Assembly: GCA_022601445.1 (NCBI GenBank)
Contig: JAJACP010000006.1
Coordinates: forward strand, 50,069 to 114,068
Length of the DNA: 64,000 bases
Direction of reading: 5' to 3'
Origin: Chlamydiales bacterium
GTDB lineage: Bacteria; Chlamydiota; Chlamydiia; Chlamydiales; JAAKFR01
Positions 51,849-62,462 of the stretch are shown here, in pieces. Each line of letters begins with the position of its first letter. Position 1 is the stretch's first letter. The translations under genes and the position numbers were made by a program. The notes beneath the pieces are model-generated. The model saw only the letters and a list, made by a program, of their open reading frames with translations, was not told the DNA's origin and did not search any database.

Positions 51849-53407
51849 TCACGCACGCGTAGAGCAAACGCAAAGAAAAACAGGGAGCCACTGAAACAGA
51901 GCGCCTCACTTCCAAAGATAAGCAGCTGACGAGAAAAGCTCCTGGTAAACGGCACAGCGGGCTGCCCCATTAACACAGACCAGGTCTGCTCCTGAAATAA
52001 AACATGACCGAGCTGAATGGTGACAAAACCTGCCAAACAGGAGCAGAGAAGAACCTTGATGAAGGGGCCAACGAGACCGCTTAAATCAAGTGTCCCCTCT
52101 CTGTATAAAAAGGCAGCCAAAAGAGCGCCATTCATACACGCTGTGAGAGTCGTGGCCACTGCCACACTAATCGCGCCCATCCCTAGCTCAAAAACAAAGA
52201 GGGCATTGAGCCCCACATTAAGCCCAACAGTGAGCACGGAAATAAAGGTGGGAGTGCGGTAGTTTTTCCGCGCATAAAACGCAGCCGCAAAGACAAGCAC
52301 GGCCGTCATCGGAAAAAGCCCTCCGCCATACGCCCACAAACAGAGGGTGGTCTGTAGAGTCGAGGCGGAAGTAAACTCTCCCCGTCCATAAACAAGATTG
52401 ATTCCACTGAATCCCAAAACAAAAATAGCGGCCGAGATGGGAATCATAAAGGCTAAGATCTTCTTAAAGGCAAAGTGCAAAAAGTGGCGATACTGCGCTT
52501 TTTCTTTGTTCTCAATCGCGCGGCTAATCGGTGGCAAAAGCGCCCCTGTTAGCCCAAGCCCAAAAAGGGCAAGGGGAAGCTGCTGAATCCGAATGGCATA
52601 CCAAAGAAGAGCCGGCCCCTCAGGATCGGCAAACCTAGCAAAAAGAGCGTCAAGAGCGCTATTGACTTGTGTAGCGGCCACACCAATCATCCCCAAAATA
52701 AAGGGGCGGATAATGATTAAAATATCCCTTCCGGAAAAACGGATCTCATCGGTCAAATGTTCTTTCAGGTAGCGGTAGACGCGAGGTAAGGTAACTGCCC
52801 ACTGGAGCGCAAAAGCAAAAACCAGGAGCATGGAGAGATATTCTAACGCCTCGCGGGGCGCTTTTTTCCACAATAGAGCCAAGGCGCAGATCCAGACCAG
52901 ATTGAGGGCAACGGGCGCTACGCTGGGCAAAAAATAGGAGCGCTCACAATTGAGCAGCGAACTATTGAGAGCATACAGAGAGATAAAGAGAAGAGCGGGG
53001 AGTAAGATCATGGTGAGACGGATGATCTCACGCGCCCCCTCTCCCATATCCATAAAAAGAAGGCAGCCTCCCAAAATACCCTCTATAAAGAGGGTGAGAA
53101 AGAGCAAAAAGAGGGCGATACCTGTCGATAGATCGTAAAAAAAACGTGCCCCTTTTTGGGCATCTTCCTTGCGAAGTGACTCAAAGTGGGGGATGAAGGC
53201 AGCATTGAGCGCTCCCTCTCCAAAGAGACGGCGGAGCAGGTGGGCAAAACGATAGGCCATCCAAAAAGCGGCCACTGCAGGCGAGGTTCCAAATACGGCC
53301 GCCATGGCAATCTCGCGTCCCAAACCTGTTGCGCGGCTGATCATGGTGCCTGAAAAAAAATGTTTAGCGGAGGTGGTAATGGTCTTGGAAGAGTCTTGAA
53401 TCGTCAT
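51800..53407 (-). CDS. murJ: Lipid II flippase MurJ (MviN)
   Basis: 535 residues with about 13-14 hydrophobic helices. Starts FSGTMISRATGLGREIAMAA, then the RRLFGEGALNAAFIPHF signature and the later RIQQLPLALFGLGLTGALLPP. It flips lipid II across the inner membrane for the division-associated peptidoglycan of chlamydiae. It shares a 43-base divergent intergenic region with nfo. CT624-CT625 order is conserved. Confidence 0.95.
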   Translation of the reverse strand: MTIQDSSKTITTSAKHFFSGTMISRATGLGREIAMAAVFGTSPAVAAFWMAYRFAHLLRRLFGEGALNAAFIPHFESLRKEDAQKGARFFYDLSTGIALFLLFLTLFIEGILGGCLLFMDMGEGAREIIRLTMILLPALLFISLYALNSSLLNCERSYFLPSVAPVALNLVWICALALLWKKAPREALEYLSMLLVFAFALQWAVTLPRVYRYLKEHLTDEIRFSGRDILIIIRPFILGMIGVAATQVNSALDALFARFADPEGPALLWYAIRIQQLPLALFGLGLTGALLPPISRAIENKEKAQYRHFLHFAFKKILAFMIPISAAIFVLGFSGINLVYGRGEFTSASTLQTTLCLWAYGGGLFPMTAVLVFAAAFYARKNYRTPTFISVLTVGLNVGLNALFVFELGMGAISVAVATTLTACMNGALLAAFLYREGTLDLSGLVGPFIKVLLCSCLAGFVTIQLGHVLFQEQTWSVLMGQPAVPFTRSFSRQLLIFGSEALCFSGSLFFFAFALRVRELLDLLPFPVRRKESA

Positions 53408-53450
53408 GCTCGATAATGTAAACTGATCTCCTTTTTGGGAGAACGGAAAT

Positions 53451-54326
53451 ATGCCACGAAAAACACCTGCTGATCAACTATTGATTGGCGCACACACCTC
53501 TGCTGCGGGAGGGGCCCACAAGGCGCTTCTTGAAGGAAAGTCCATTGGCGCCACGACCATCCAACTTTTTACTGCCAATCAAAAACAGTGGAAGGGAAAA
53601 CCGCTCACTGAAGAGGGTATCGAACTCTACAAAAGAACCCTGGCTGAAACAGGCCTAGAGCAGATCATGAGCCACGCCGGCTACCTGATCAATATGGGCT
53701 CACCTAAAGAGGAGGTGCGCAAAAAAAGCTTGAAAGGCTTTTACGATGAGGTTGAACGCTGCTGTGATTTGGGGATCACCTACCTGAATTTCCACCCGGG
53801 GGCGGCATTAGATAGTTCGCGAGAAGAGTGCTTAGACCTGATTATCAAAGGAATGTTATCGGTCGAAGATCTTCTGGTAGATGATGAAACGCGTCTTTTG
53901 TTAGAGACCACAGCCGGACAGGGCTCCACCATGGGCAGCACCTTTGAAGAGCTTGCCTACATCATCGAAGGAACAAAAGATAAACTCCCCGTGGGCGTCT
54001 GTATCGACACCTGCCACATCTTTGCTGCCGGCTACGATATCCGCACCGAAAAAGGATGGAGAGAGACGTTGAAAGCCTTTGATGAGAGCATCGGGCTCGA
54101 GTATCTCTACGCTTTTCACCTCAATGATTCGATGAAAGAATTTGGTTCCAAACGGGATCGACATGCGCCGCTTGGTGAAGGTGAGATTGGCATGGAATGT
54201 TTTAAATTCTTAATGCACTCCCCTCAAACACGAGAGATTCCCAAATATTTGGAAACACCCGGCGGGTGCCCTCTTTGGGATAAGGAAATTTGGATGTTAC
54301 GTGAATTTGCAAGGAGTAACGGATGA
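53451..54326 (+). CDS. nfo: Endonuclease IV
   Basis: 291 residues. [61 protein letters not shown] and [20 protein letters not shown] carry the metal-binding His/Glu/Asp set. It cleaves at abasic sites in base-excision repair. The stop overlaps the asnS start by 4 bases. Confidence 0.97.
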   Translation: MPRKTPADQLLIGAHTSAAGGAHKALLEGKSIGATTIQLFTANQKQWKGKPLTEEGIELYKRTLAETGLEQIMSHAGYLINMGSPKEEVRKKSLKGFYDEVERCCDLGITYLNFHPGAALDSSREECLDLIIKGMLSVEDLLVDDETRLLLETTAGQGSTMGSTFEELAYIIEGTKDKLPVGVCIDTCHIFAAGYDIRTEKGWRETLKAFDESIGLEYLYAFHLNDSMKEFGSKRDRHAPLGEGEIGMECFKFLMHSPQTREIPKYLETPGGCPLWDKEIWMLREFARSNG

Positions 54327-55693
54327 GAACAAAAATCGGCGTCATTAAATCAGATCCCCAGCTGATTGGACAAACGGTCACCGTCAAGGGGTGGGTGCGT
54401 ACCGTGCGCGGGCAGAAAAGTTTTACCTTTATTGAGGTGAACGATGGCTCTACTCTCTCGAACTTGCAAATCATCGCCGATACGCTTCCTCCTCATGTGA
54501 ACACGGGCGCCTCGCTTGCCGTCAAAGGCAAAGTGGTAGAGAGTCCAGGCGGCAAACAGAGCGTGGAGGTCCATGCAACGGAAATTGAGGTGATCGGCCA
54601 CTGTGACGCCGAGAGTTATCCTCTGCAAAAGAAGCGGCACTCGTTTGAGTTTTTACGCGATATTGCCCACCTCCGCCCACGCACCAATACCATTGGCGCA
54701 GTCTCGCGGATCCGCAACCAGCTTGCCTACGCTAGCCATCGCTTTTTCCAAGAGCAAGGCTTTCTCTACCTTCACACTCCTATCATTACCCTCTCTGATT
54801 GTGAGGGAGCAGGTAAACTCTTTAATGTTTCGACCCTCGATAAAGCCAATCCCCCCCGTAATGAAATGGGCGAGGTGGATCACTCTCATGATTTCTTTTC
54901 TAAAGAAGCCTATCTCACCGTATCGGGACAGCTCAACGCCGAGATTTACGCGTGCGCCCTCTCTGATGTTTATACGTTTGGACCCACCTTTCGTGCGGAA
55001 AACTCCCACACCTCCCGTCATCTGGCTGAGTTTTGGATGATTGAGCCCGAGATGGCTTTTGCTGATATTCATGATGACATGGACCTCGCCGAGCGCTATC
55101 TCAAAGCGATCTTTAAAGAAGTTCTGGACACATGCCCCGAAGATATGGAGCTCTTTGATCGCTTCGTCTGTAAAGGAGTGATGGAGCGGCTGCAAAACAT
55201 TGTAGAAGCGCCTTTTCAGAGAATTACCTACACGGAAGCTGTCAATATCTTGCTAAAAAGTGGGAAGCAGTTTGAGTTTCCAATCGCGTGGGGGTGCGAT
55301 TTACAATCAGAGCACGAACGATTTTTATGTGAAGAGCACTTTAAGCAGCCGATTATCGTTCACGACTATCCAGCTGCAATCAAATCGTTTTACATGCGCA
55401 ACAACGACGATGGAAAAACAGTGGCGGCAATGGACGTGCTGGTTCCCGGTGTCGGCGAGATTATTGGCGGCAGCCAACGTGAAGAGCGGCTTGACATCCT
55501 CGAAGCCAAAATGGGCGAGAGCGAGCTAGATAAGAAGGATTATTGGTGGTATTTAGAGCTGAGAAAGTACGGTTCTGTGCCTCATGCTGGTTTCGGCGCA
55601 GGTTTTGAAAGACTAGTGCAGTTTGTGACTGGGATGGAGAATATCCGCGATGTGATCGCCTTTCCTCGCTACCCTGGTCACGCCGATTTTTAA
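54323..55693 (+). CDS. asnS: Asparaginyl-tRNA synthetase
   Basis: 456 residues. N-terminal OB anticodon domain ([20 protein letters not shown]), AsnRS-specific insert region, class II motif 2 [19 protein letters not shown] and motif 3 [20 protein letters not shown]. It charges tRNA-Asn directly. C. trachomatis lacks this enzyme and makes Asn-tRNA by amidation, so its presence separates this organism from Chlamydiaceae. Coupled to nfo. Confidence 0.94.
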   Translation: MRTKIGVIKSDPQLIGQTVTVKGWVRTVRGQKSFTFIEVNDGSTLSNLQIIADTLPPHVNTGASLAVKGKVVESPGGKQSVEVHATEIEVIGHCDAESYPLQKKRHSFEFLRDIAHLRPRTNTIGAVSRIRNQLAYASHRFFQEQGFLYLHTPIITLSDCEGAGKLFNVSTLDKANPPRNEMGEVDHSHDFFSKEAYLTVSGQLNAEIYACALSDVYTFGPTFRAENSHTSRHLAEFWMIEPEMAFADIHDDMDLAERYLKAIFKEVLDTCPEDMELFDRFVCKGVMERLQNIVEAPFQRITYTEAVNILLKSGKQFEFPIAWGCDLQSEHERFLCEEHFKQPIIVHDYPAAIKSFYMRNNDDGKTVAAMDVLVPGVGEIIGGSQREERLDILEAKMGESELDKKDYWWYLELRKYGSVPHAGFGAGFERLVQFVTGMENIRDVIAFPRYPGHADF

Positions 55694-55796
55694 CAGAGGG
55701 TGTTTACAAATTCCCAATCAAACGATTTTTGAGGAGTTTTTGCGCTCGCTTCGTAGAGCATACCTAGAAAAGTAGGTCAAGAAGCAAGCGGAAAAA

Positions 55797-56762
55797 GAGC
55801 GTAATAAGACTTCTGGCCAATACATTTTGACAGGCTCCCAGCAGTGGGGAGTGACGCGAGAGATGGCAGAAAGCATGACAGGACGGACTATAGTCGTTCA
55901 ACTTGAAGCTTTTGCGCTCAATGAACTCGCAACAGACCAGCCTTCCTCCCTCTGGGCTGAGCAATGGCTAATGCATCAGGAAAAAGCCCTTACAAATACA
56001 AGCCTTTTAAGTCTTCCTAGACAGTCTTATGAACAGCTGTGGAGAGGTTTTTTACCAGAGGCACAAGAACTTCCCCTTGATTTGGTTTCTGCATTTCACG
56101 ACTCCTATCAAAAGACTTACATCGAAAGAGATGTGCGTCTCTTGGCAGACATTAGTAATTTGCATCAATTCACCTGATTTGTTCGATTAGCTGCGGCTCT
56201 AACCGCACAAGAAATTAACTACCAACAAATTGGACGCGACTTAGGGATTGCCAATGAAACGGCTAAAAGGTGGCTTACCCTTCTTAAAGAGATTTTTGAG
56301 TGGCATGAGATCCCGGCTTTTTCCATGAATACCATTAAAAGAATTAGCACCAAACCTAAAGGATACTTTTCTGATACGGGTCAGGCCTGTTTTTGCCAGG
56401 CCATTTCAACCCCTGAAGCGCTTGGAAGCCATCCTTTGTGGGGCCCTCTATTTGAAACAGCTGTTGTGAACGAGATCCGTAAACAAATGCTTGCAGCAGG
56501 GATTGCGTGCAACTTCTATCACTGGAGAAGTCATGGGGGTGCTAAGTGCGATCTAATCATTGAACAAAATGGGATCTACTATCCTATTGAAGTGAAGTCT
56601 AAAACGCGGCCAACCCGCAACGATACAAGAGGACTGCAGGCGTTCCGAAAGTCTTATCCTAAACTCACTATTGCTAAAGGCTTAGTTATCTGCCTCTCAG
56701 AAAGTAGCTATCCTCTTACCGACGATGATTACGCTCTTCCTTGGAACACTCTTTTCTATTAA
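55797..56762 (+). pseudogene. AAA/DUF4143 ATPase remnant with in-frame stop
   Basis: Starts within SGQYILTGSQQWGVTREMAES, the sensor-like segment after Walker B, so the ATP-binding N-terminus is lost. One frame continues to 56762 except for a TGA at 56175-56177 in HQFT-stop-FVRLAAALTAQ; the position is normally Arg, and CGA to TGA is a single C-to-T change. The C-terminal nuclease-like part CDLIIEQNGIYYPIEVKSKT retains D..E.K. Inactive. Confidence 0.8.
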
Positions 56763-56827
56763 GAAAAAATAAACTTATTTCTTAACGCCACGTCAGTGGG
56801 TATAATTAAGGGAAAAGAGGTGACAGT

Positions 56828-57043
56828 ATGAGAATCAGTTCGGACAACAAAGGCAACACACCCCAAACAAAGGCATCTGAAAATGGGGCAGAAATCGCAG
56901 GAGCCACAAAAGCAAACTCTGTTGTGACTGCACAGCTTTCTCGGACACCTCTCTCTAGCGAAACGAGTCTGAAAGGACGAGTAAAAGACCTAACCGGTAC
57001 AGAGCAAGCGCTCACCACTATTGTACAAAAGAGAACTTATTAA
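56828..57043 (+). CDS. Small Ser/Thr-rich protein, unknown
   Basis: 71 residues, rich in Ser, Thr, Ala and Lys (SSDNKGNTPQTKASENGAE), with no hydrophobic segment. AGAGGTG lies 7 bases upstream. Overlaps the end of hemA by 4 bases. Looks disordered, as small type III-related or secreted chlamydial proteins can be; identity unknown. Confidence 0.5.
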   Translation: MRISSDNKGNTPQTKASENGAEIAGATKANSVVTAQLSRTPLSSETSLKGRVKDLTGTEQALTTIVQKRTY

Positions 57044-58056
57044 CAGACTCCAGAAAGAGCGTGTGTGCGTTGTAGCTCTTTGAGTTTGAATATGCTCACT
57101 TGCCGCTCAACGGCCGCTCCAATCAGATGGGTCTCTAAACGTCCCCTCTCGGCAGCTTTAATGCGCCGCTTTCGGTCAATCACTCGGTTCAGTTGATCAA
57201 TATTTAAAAGAGTCATCGCACGATGCCTGCCGACTTTGGGATCAACATTACGCGGCACACTCAAGTCAATCACCAACTTTCGTTGATCGATTTTAGGCTC
57301 TTCTGAAACAAGAAAGTCGGGACTTTTAGTTCCAAAAATAATCAAATCAAACTGAGACCAACGATTCATGTGCTCCCACTCTAAAAGCTGCACGCTCTCT
57401 TTTACCGCCATTTTCTCAGCCTTCTCATAAGAGCGGTTGCAAAGGGTAATATTTCGAAACCCTTTCTGCTTAAAGCGCATAAAAATCTTGTGATTAATCT
57501 CTGAAAGACCCACGAATAAGATTTTGTTCTCAGTGAGATCTCCCAAGATGTTCTCTCCTGCTCGCAAAACTGCCTCTTCAAGTGTAGGGAGCCCACGAGT
57601 CAGTCCCTCCTGTGAGCGCATGTCTTTACCAATCTTTAGGCTCTTTTGAAACAGAAAGTGCAACTCTCGGGAGAGAGGACGATACGCCGCTGCCCCTTCG
57701 TACGCGCGCTTCACTTGTCCTTGAATCTCGGTCTCTCCAATCAGCGCGCTATCTACGCCTGCTGTGACGCAAGCTAAATGAAAAAAACAGTCGCCCCCAA
57801 AATAGGAATAGACACGGTGCTCAAATTCCTCCTGCACCTCATCGCGTAAAATAGCGAGCAAATGGGTGTGGGTTTGGGCTAAATCGGGAGCGCTAAAATA
57901 GATTTCAGTGCGATTACAAGTGGAAAGCAGCACGTAGGCATATTGAGTATGAAGCGAATTGTCCAAACCGAAACGGCGTCCACACGCTTTAGCCAGCTTT
58001 TCGCGGAGCCGCAGGTCAGCCGATTTGTGGTTAATTCCAAGAATTCCTATGTGCAT
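57040..58056 (-). CDS. hemA: Glutamyl-tRNA reductase
   Basis: 338 residues from MHIGILGINHKSADLRLREK (start 58056; the frame to 58080 is probably leader). LLSTCNRTEIY contains the catalytic Cys; GETEIQGQVKRAYE, RSYEKAEKMAV and SVPRNVDPKVG follow. First step of heme biosynthesis, using Glu-tRNA. The C-terminal dimerisation helix is shorter than in E. coli (418 residues), as in other chlamydiae. Next to the gyrase-like pair as in CT660-CT662. Confidence 0.93.
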   Translation of the reverse strand: MHIGILGINHKSADLRLREKLAKACGRRFGLDNSLHTQYAYVLLSTCNRTEIYFSAPDLAQTHTHLLAILRDEVQEEFEHRVYSYFGGDCFFHLACVTAGVDSALIGETEIQGQVKRAYEGAAAYRPLSRELHFLFQKSLKIGKDMRSQEGLTRGLPTLEEAVLRAGENILGDLTENKILFVGLSEINHKIFMRFKQKGFRNITLCNRSYEKAEKMAVKESVQLLEWEHMNRWSQFDLIIFGTKSPDFLVSEEPKIDQRKLVIDLSVPRNVDPKVGRHRAMTLLNIDQLNRVIDRKRRIKAAERGRLETHLIGAAVERQVSIFKLKELQRTHALSGVC

Positions 58057-58126
58057 AGACAATCTTGTATAGCGAATCATTTGCTTTCTAGACTAGATTT
58101 TTCTCGTTGCGTATGATGCTAGGCAT

Positions 58127-59944
58127 ATGGCCAAAAATAAGAAATATGACGAAGCTGCGATTCAAACCGTTGATGCCCTAACACATATCCGCATGCGCTC
58201 AGGGATGTACATCGGACGGCTCGGAGATGGATCGCATATCGATGATGGAATCTACATCCTACTCAAGGAAGTGATCGACAACAGCATCGATGAATTTATC
58301 ATGCATCACGGTGATCGGATCCATATTGCATTTGATCGTGATGCCGGATCGCTTAGCATCCGCGATTATGGAAGAGGCATTCCCCTAGGTAAGGTGATTG
58401 ACTGTGTGAGTCAAATCAACACGGGCGCTAAATACAACGACGATGTTTTCCAGTTTTCAGTGGGACTCAATGGAGTGGGTTTAAAGGCCGTGAATGCTCT
58501 TTCAAGCCATTTTTGTGTGCGCAGTTTTCGCGATGGCAAGGTGTTTGAGGCTACATTTAGTCAGGGCACGCTTCTTAAAAAGAAAACAACAAAGACCACA
58601 GAAGACAACGGAACATCAATCGAGTTTATTCCTGATGTCGAAATCTTCAAAAAATACACCTTTATCGAAGATTTTATTCGTAAACGATTGTGGCATTATG
58701 CGTATCTCAATACGGGCTTAACGCTTTTTTACAACGGCGAGGCGATCCAGTCGGAGCATGGGCTACTCGATCTGCTCAACAGCGAGGTCACCCACGACCG
58801 TTACTATGAACCCCTCCACTATCGGAGTGAGAAGCTCGAGTTTGCTTTTCTCCATACGCAAAACTATGGAGAGATGTATTACTCCTTTGTAAACGGCCAA
58901 TATACAGCTGATGGAGGGACGCATTTATCGGCCTTCCGGGAAGGCATCTTAAAAGGGGTGAATGAGTTTGCCAAAAAAAATTTTCAAGGGGTAGACGTTC
59001 GAGAAGGGATTGTGGGCTGCGTACTTGTGAAAGTGCAAGAGCCTATTTTCGAGTCGCAAACGAAAAACAAATTAAGCAATACCGAGATCCGCACCCCTCT
59101 GATGCAAGAGGTCAAAGAAGCTGTTCTCCAACTTCTTCACACAAATACTGAAGAGGCGAATCAAATCATTGAGCGGATTGCATTCAATGAAAAGCTGCGT
59201 AAAGAGCTTTCTGCGGTTAAAAAGGAAGCCAAGGAGAAACAGAAAAAAATCTCGTTCAAAATCCCTAAATTGCGTGACTGCAAGTTCCACTACAATGAAG
59301 AGTCTCTGTATAGCGATGAAACGATGATTTTTCTCACCGAGGGAGAGTCAGCCAGCGCCTCGATTGTCTCGGCGCGCGATCCCTTGAGACAAGCTATTTT
59401 TTCTCTAAGAGGAAAGCCGCTCAATGTCTTTGGCCTTAAAATGGATCAGCTTTATAAAAACGAAGAGATGTTCAACTTGATGAACGCGTTGAACATTGAA
59501 GAAGATCTTTCTGGGCTGCGCTACAATAAAGTGATTCTGGCCACAGATGCAGATGTGGACGGAATGCATATCCGCAATCTACTGATCACTTTTTTTCTCA
59601 CCTACTTTGAAGGACTTGTCATCAACGGTCATCTTTTTATTTTAGAAACGCCCCTTTTCAAAGTGCGTAACAAAGAAAAGACCTTCTACTGCTACTCTGA
59701 GGAGGAAAAAGAGGCCGCAGTTAAAGCTGTGGGCAAAAATCACGAAATCACCCGTTTTAAGGGGCTGGGAGAGATTTCACCCAAAGAGTTCAAGCAGTTT
59801 ATCGCAGAGGATATCCGTCTTAAACCTGTTGAAATCCACGCTTTTTCCGACATCAAACCCACCTTGGAGTTTTACATGGGAAAAAACACCCCGCTCAGAC
59901 GCAATTTTATTATGGAAAACCTGATTCACGAGGACGAGTTGTAA
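58127..59944 (+). CDS. parE: Type II topoisomerase ATPase subunit (ParE/GyrB-like, second copy)
   Basis: 605 residues. GHKL ATPase with KEVIDNSIDEFIMH, DYGRGIPLG and GLNGVGLKAVNALS; TOPRIM with FLTEGESASASI and ATDADVDGMHIRN; short C-terminus with RFKGLGEI. Acts with the next gene to decatenate chromosomes. The 605-residue length is that of ParE without the GyrB insert. Confidence 0.9.
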   Translation: MAKNKKYDEAAIQTVDALTHIRMRSGMYIGRLGDGSHIDDGIYILLKEVIDNSIDEFIMHHGDRIHIAFDRDAGSLSIRDYGRGIPLGKVIDCVSQINTGAKYNDDVFQFSVGLNGVGLKAVNALSSHFCVRSFRDGKVFEATFSQGTLLKKKTTKTTEDNGTSIEFIPDVEIFKKYTFIEDFIRKRLWHYAYLNTGLTLFYNGEAIQSEHGLLDLLNSEVTHDRYYEPLHYRSEKLEFAFLHTQNYGEMYYSFVNGQYTADGGTHLSAFREGILKGVNEFAKKNFQGVDVREGIVGCVLVKVQEPIFESQTKNKLSNTEIRTPLMQEVKEAVLQLLHTNTEEANQIIERIAFNEKLRKELSAVKKEAKEKQKKISFKIPKLRDCKFHYNEESLYSDETMIFLTEGESASASIVSARDPLRQAIFSLRGKPLNVFGLKMDQLYKNEEMFNLMNALNIEEDLSGLRYNKVILATDADVDGMHIRNLLITFFLTYFEGLVINGHLFILETPLFKVRNKEKTFYCYSEEEKEAAVKAVGKNHEITRFKGLGEISPKEFKQFIAEDIRLKPVEIHAFSDIKPTLEFYMGKNTPLRRNFIMENLIHEDEL

Positions 59945-59947
59945 GCT

Positions 59948-61861
59948 TTGGAAGACTTTAAGCACGTATTTAAAGAAAATTACCTCCGTTACGCCTCCTA
60001 TGTCATTCTTGACCGCGCGATTCCGCATGTGATTGACGGGCTCAAACCAGTGCAGCGGCGCATTTTGTGGACCCTGTTTCAGATGGATGACGGGAAGCTA
60101 CATAAAGTCGCAAATGTCGCCGGACAGACGATGGCCCTTCACCCACATGGTGATGCGCCTATCATCGATGCACTTGTCAACCTAGCCAACAAAGGGTATT
60201 TACTCGATACGCAAGGAAATTTCGGAAATCCCCACACAGGAGATCCTGCAGCTGCCGCCCGGTATATCGAAACACGTTTAGGCGGCTTGGCCAAAGAGAC
60301 CCTTTTCAATCCTGCTCTGACCGAGTTTTTATCCTCTTATGATGGAAGAAATCAAGAACCCGCTGTTCTGCCGGCAAAAATCCCCCTTCTTCTCATGCAA
60401 GGAGCCGAAGGCATTGCTGTGGGTATGTCAACCAAGGTTCTTCCACACAATTTCCAGGAACTACTGAAAGCAGAGATCGCCATTTTAGAGGGAAAAACGT
60501 TCGAAATTCTCCCTGATTTTCCCTCAGGTGGCATTATGGATCCCTCTGAGTACAATCAGGGACGGGGAAAGGTTAAATTGCGCGCCAAAATCACCTCTCC
60601 TGACGATAAAACATTGATCATCACAGAAATTTGCCACGGCACAACAACAGAGTCGGTGATCCGCTCGATTGATGAAGCGGCCAAAAAGGGCAAAATCAAA
60701 ATCGATTCGATCAACGACTATACAGCCGAAAAGATCGAAATTGAGATTAAACTCCCCCGTGGTCAATACGCAGATACCCTCATCGACCAGCTCTACGCCT
60801 TCACTGACTGTGAAGTCTCCATCAGCACACAGCTCTTATGTATCAAAGAACAATTGCCTTGGGAAGGGACGGTCAATGGCATTTTAGAACTCCATGTAGA
60901 GTTGTTAAAAGGCTACTTGAAAAAAGAGCTTGAAATGGAGCGTGATCGTCTTCTAGAGCGGATTTTCGAAAAGACTCTCGAACAAATCTTTATCGAAAAT
61001 CGCCTCTACAAAAAGATCGAAGATGTAGGCACCTACGAAAAAATTCACTCCACCATCGAAAAAAGTTTGCAGCCCTTCCATAAGCAACTCGCTCGCATCC
61101 CCACTCGTGAAGATCAAGAGCGCCTGCTTGCCATTCCCATTCGGCGCATTTCTCGGTTTGATATCGAAAAAAATCAAGAGGATATTGCCGCTCTGGACAA
61201 AAAATTGATGGAGGTGGAAAAACACCTCAAAAACATCAAAAAATTCACCATCAATTACTTGCAGGGACTACTCAAAAAATATGGCTCCCTCTTCCCGCGC
61301 CGCACGCGTCTAAAAGAGATCGAGGTGCTCGATAAGCGCGAAATTGCCAAACGCATGGTCAAAGTAGGCTACGACTCTGAGAGCGGATATATGGGGACAA
61401 AAGTGTCCAGCCCTCACTCTGTCGAATGCAGCACGCTCGATAAGCTGCTTGTTTTGTTTAAAGACGGCACCTACCAAGTGATGAATATCCCCGAGAAGCA
61501 GTATATCCATACCAAAAAAGTGCCTGCTATCTGGATTGGGCCAGCAGATAAGCAGACAATCTTCCGCGTTCTTTACCGAGATAAGGCCACCCAGTACGCC
61601 TACGCCAAGCGTTTCATCGTCAAACAGTTTATCCTTGATAAAGAATATCAGTTTTTAGATGGTGGCCATAAACTTGAATTCATTAGCACAGAGCCAGGGA
61701 TTGTCTTGCAGCTTACCTTCAAACCCAAAGCGCGGCAAAAAGTCACCAAGCTTGAGTGCGCGCTCGATGAGGTCGCCATTAAAAGCGTCTCCGCAAAAGG
61801 CGTGCGCATAGCCAACAAAGAGCTAAAAACAGTCAAAATCTATAAAAGTAAGGGGGCGTAA
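59948..61861 (+). CDS. parC: Type II topoisomerase DNA-cleaving subunit (ParC/GyrA-like, second copy)
   Basis: 637 residues from a TTG start 3 bases after the upstream stop. Opening YLRYASYVILDRAIPHVIDG, catalytic Tyr106 in AAARYIETRLGG, and HGDAPIID are typical. The C-terminal part is shorter than in full ParC/GyrA and keeps only a reduced DNA-wrapping beta-propeller, with repeats such as YQVMNIPEKQYIH. Operon with parE and the CT659-like gene. Confidence 0.9.
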   Translation: MEDFKHVFKENYLRYASYVILDRAIPHVIDGLKPVQRRILWTLFQMDDGKLHKVANVAGQTMALHPHGDAPIIDALVNLANKGYLLDTQGNFGNPHTGDPAAAARYIETRLGGLAKETLFNPALTEFLSSYDGRNQEPAVLPAKIPLLLMQGAEGIAVGMSTKVLPHNFQELLKAEIAILEGKTFEILPDFPSGGIMDPSEYNQGRGKVKLRAKITSPDDKTLIITEICHGTTTESVIRSIDEAAKKGKIKIDSINDYTAEKIEIEIKLPRGQYADTLIDQLYAFTDCEVSISTQLLCIKEQLPWEGTVNGILELHVELLKGYLKKELEMERDRLLERIFEKTLEQIFIENRLYKKIEDVGTYEKIHSTIEKSLQPFHKQLARIPTREDQERLLAIPIRRISRFDIEKNQEDIAALDKKLMEVEKHLKNIKKFTINYLQGLLKKYGSLFPRRTRLKEIEVLDKREIAKRMVKVGYDSESGYMGTKVSSPHSVECSTLDKLLVLFKDGTYQVMNIPEKQYIHTKKVPAIWIGPADKQTIFRVLYRDKATQYAYAKRFIVKQFILDKEYQFLDGGHKLEFISTEPGIVLQLTFKPKARQKVTKLECALDEVAIKSVSAKGVRIANKELKTVKIYKSKGA

Positions 61862-62161
61862 ATGGGAGACACAAGTGGAATTGGTCCAGAGAGCACTCCA
61901 ATTCAGCCAGGCGAAACAACAGGACCCAAAGAGACGTCTCAGGGTCCAAGCAGCGGGTCGATTGAAAATGCCATGCAGACGCCTGTTAAAAACTTAGGCC
62001 AACTCAAACAAGTCCTCATCGACAATTTAGGCGAAGAGCAGGGAAAAAAGATGTTCAACAACTTTGTCAAATCCTTTGCCATGCAAATCATCACGCAAGT
62101 GCAGCACTCGGCTCAGCAGGCTAAAAAAGCCGCACAACAGATGCGACAAGGTCCTCAATAG
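61862..62161 (+). CDS. Conserved chlamydial small protein (CT659-like position)
   Basis: 99 residues. A disordered Gly/Ser/Thr/Pro N-terminal half (QPGETTGPKETSQGPSSGS) and a helical C-terminal half (LKQVLIDNLGEEQGKKMFNN ... QHSAQQAKKAAQQM). Starts directly at the parC stop. The corresponding Chlamydia gene is also uncharacterised; T3S-related in general appearance only. Confidence 0.75.
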   Translation: MGDTSGIGPESTPIQPGETTGPKETSQGPSSGSIENAMQTPVKNLGQLKQVLIDNLGEEQGKKMFNNFVKSFAMQIITQVQHSAQQAKKAAQQMRQGPQ

Positions 62162-62165
62162 AAAC

Positions 62166-62462
62166 ATGTTTGATTTAGCGCTCTTTTTAGCCATCCCCTC
62201 CGATTCCACTCTAGAGCGGGCTTTAGCGCAGGCTAACCCCCGTTTAGTGGACCTACTGACAGGGGGAGGAGATTATCTCTCCACCTTCTCTATTGAAGAG
62301 ACACACTATTTAGGTAAACCACTCCCCTTAAGCTTATCCATAGCTCAGCTTGAAACAGCAGAAGACCACCTGATCAGCCTTTTACACAAGCTGGCACCAG
62401 ACTACGCGCCAACTCCCGTTTTGATCACACAAATGCATGCCCATGACCGTGCACATCACTGA
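62166..62462 (+). CDS. Small protein upstream of rluD, unknown
   Basis: 98 residues from the ATG at 62166; the longer frame from 62064 overlaps the previous gene. LALFLAIPSDSTLERALAQ, GGDYLSTFSIEETHYLG and ISLLHKLAPDYAPTPVLI. No motif recognised. Overlaps rluD by about 20 bases and follows the CT659-like gene by 4, so it belongs to the operon. Confidence 0.6.
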   Translation: MFDLALFLAIPSDSTLERALAQANPRLVDLLTGGGDYLSTFSIEETHYLGKPLPLSLSIAQLETAEDHLISLLHKLAPDYAPTPVLITQMHAHDRAHH

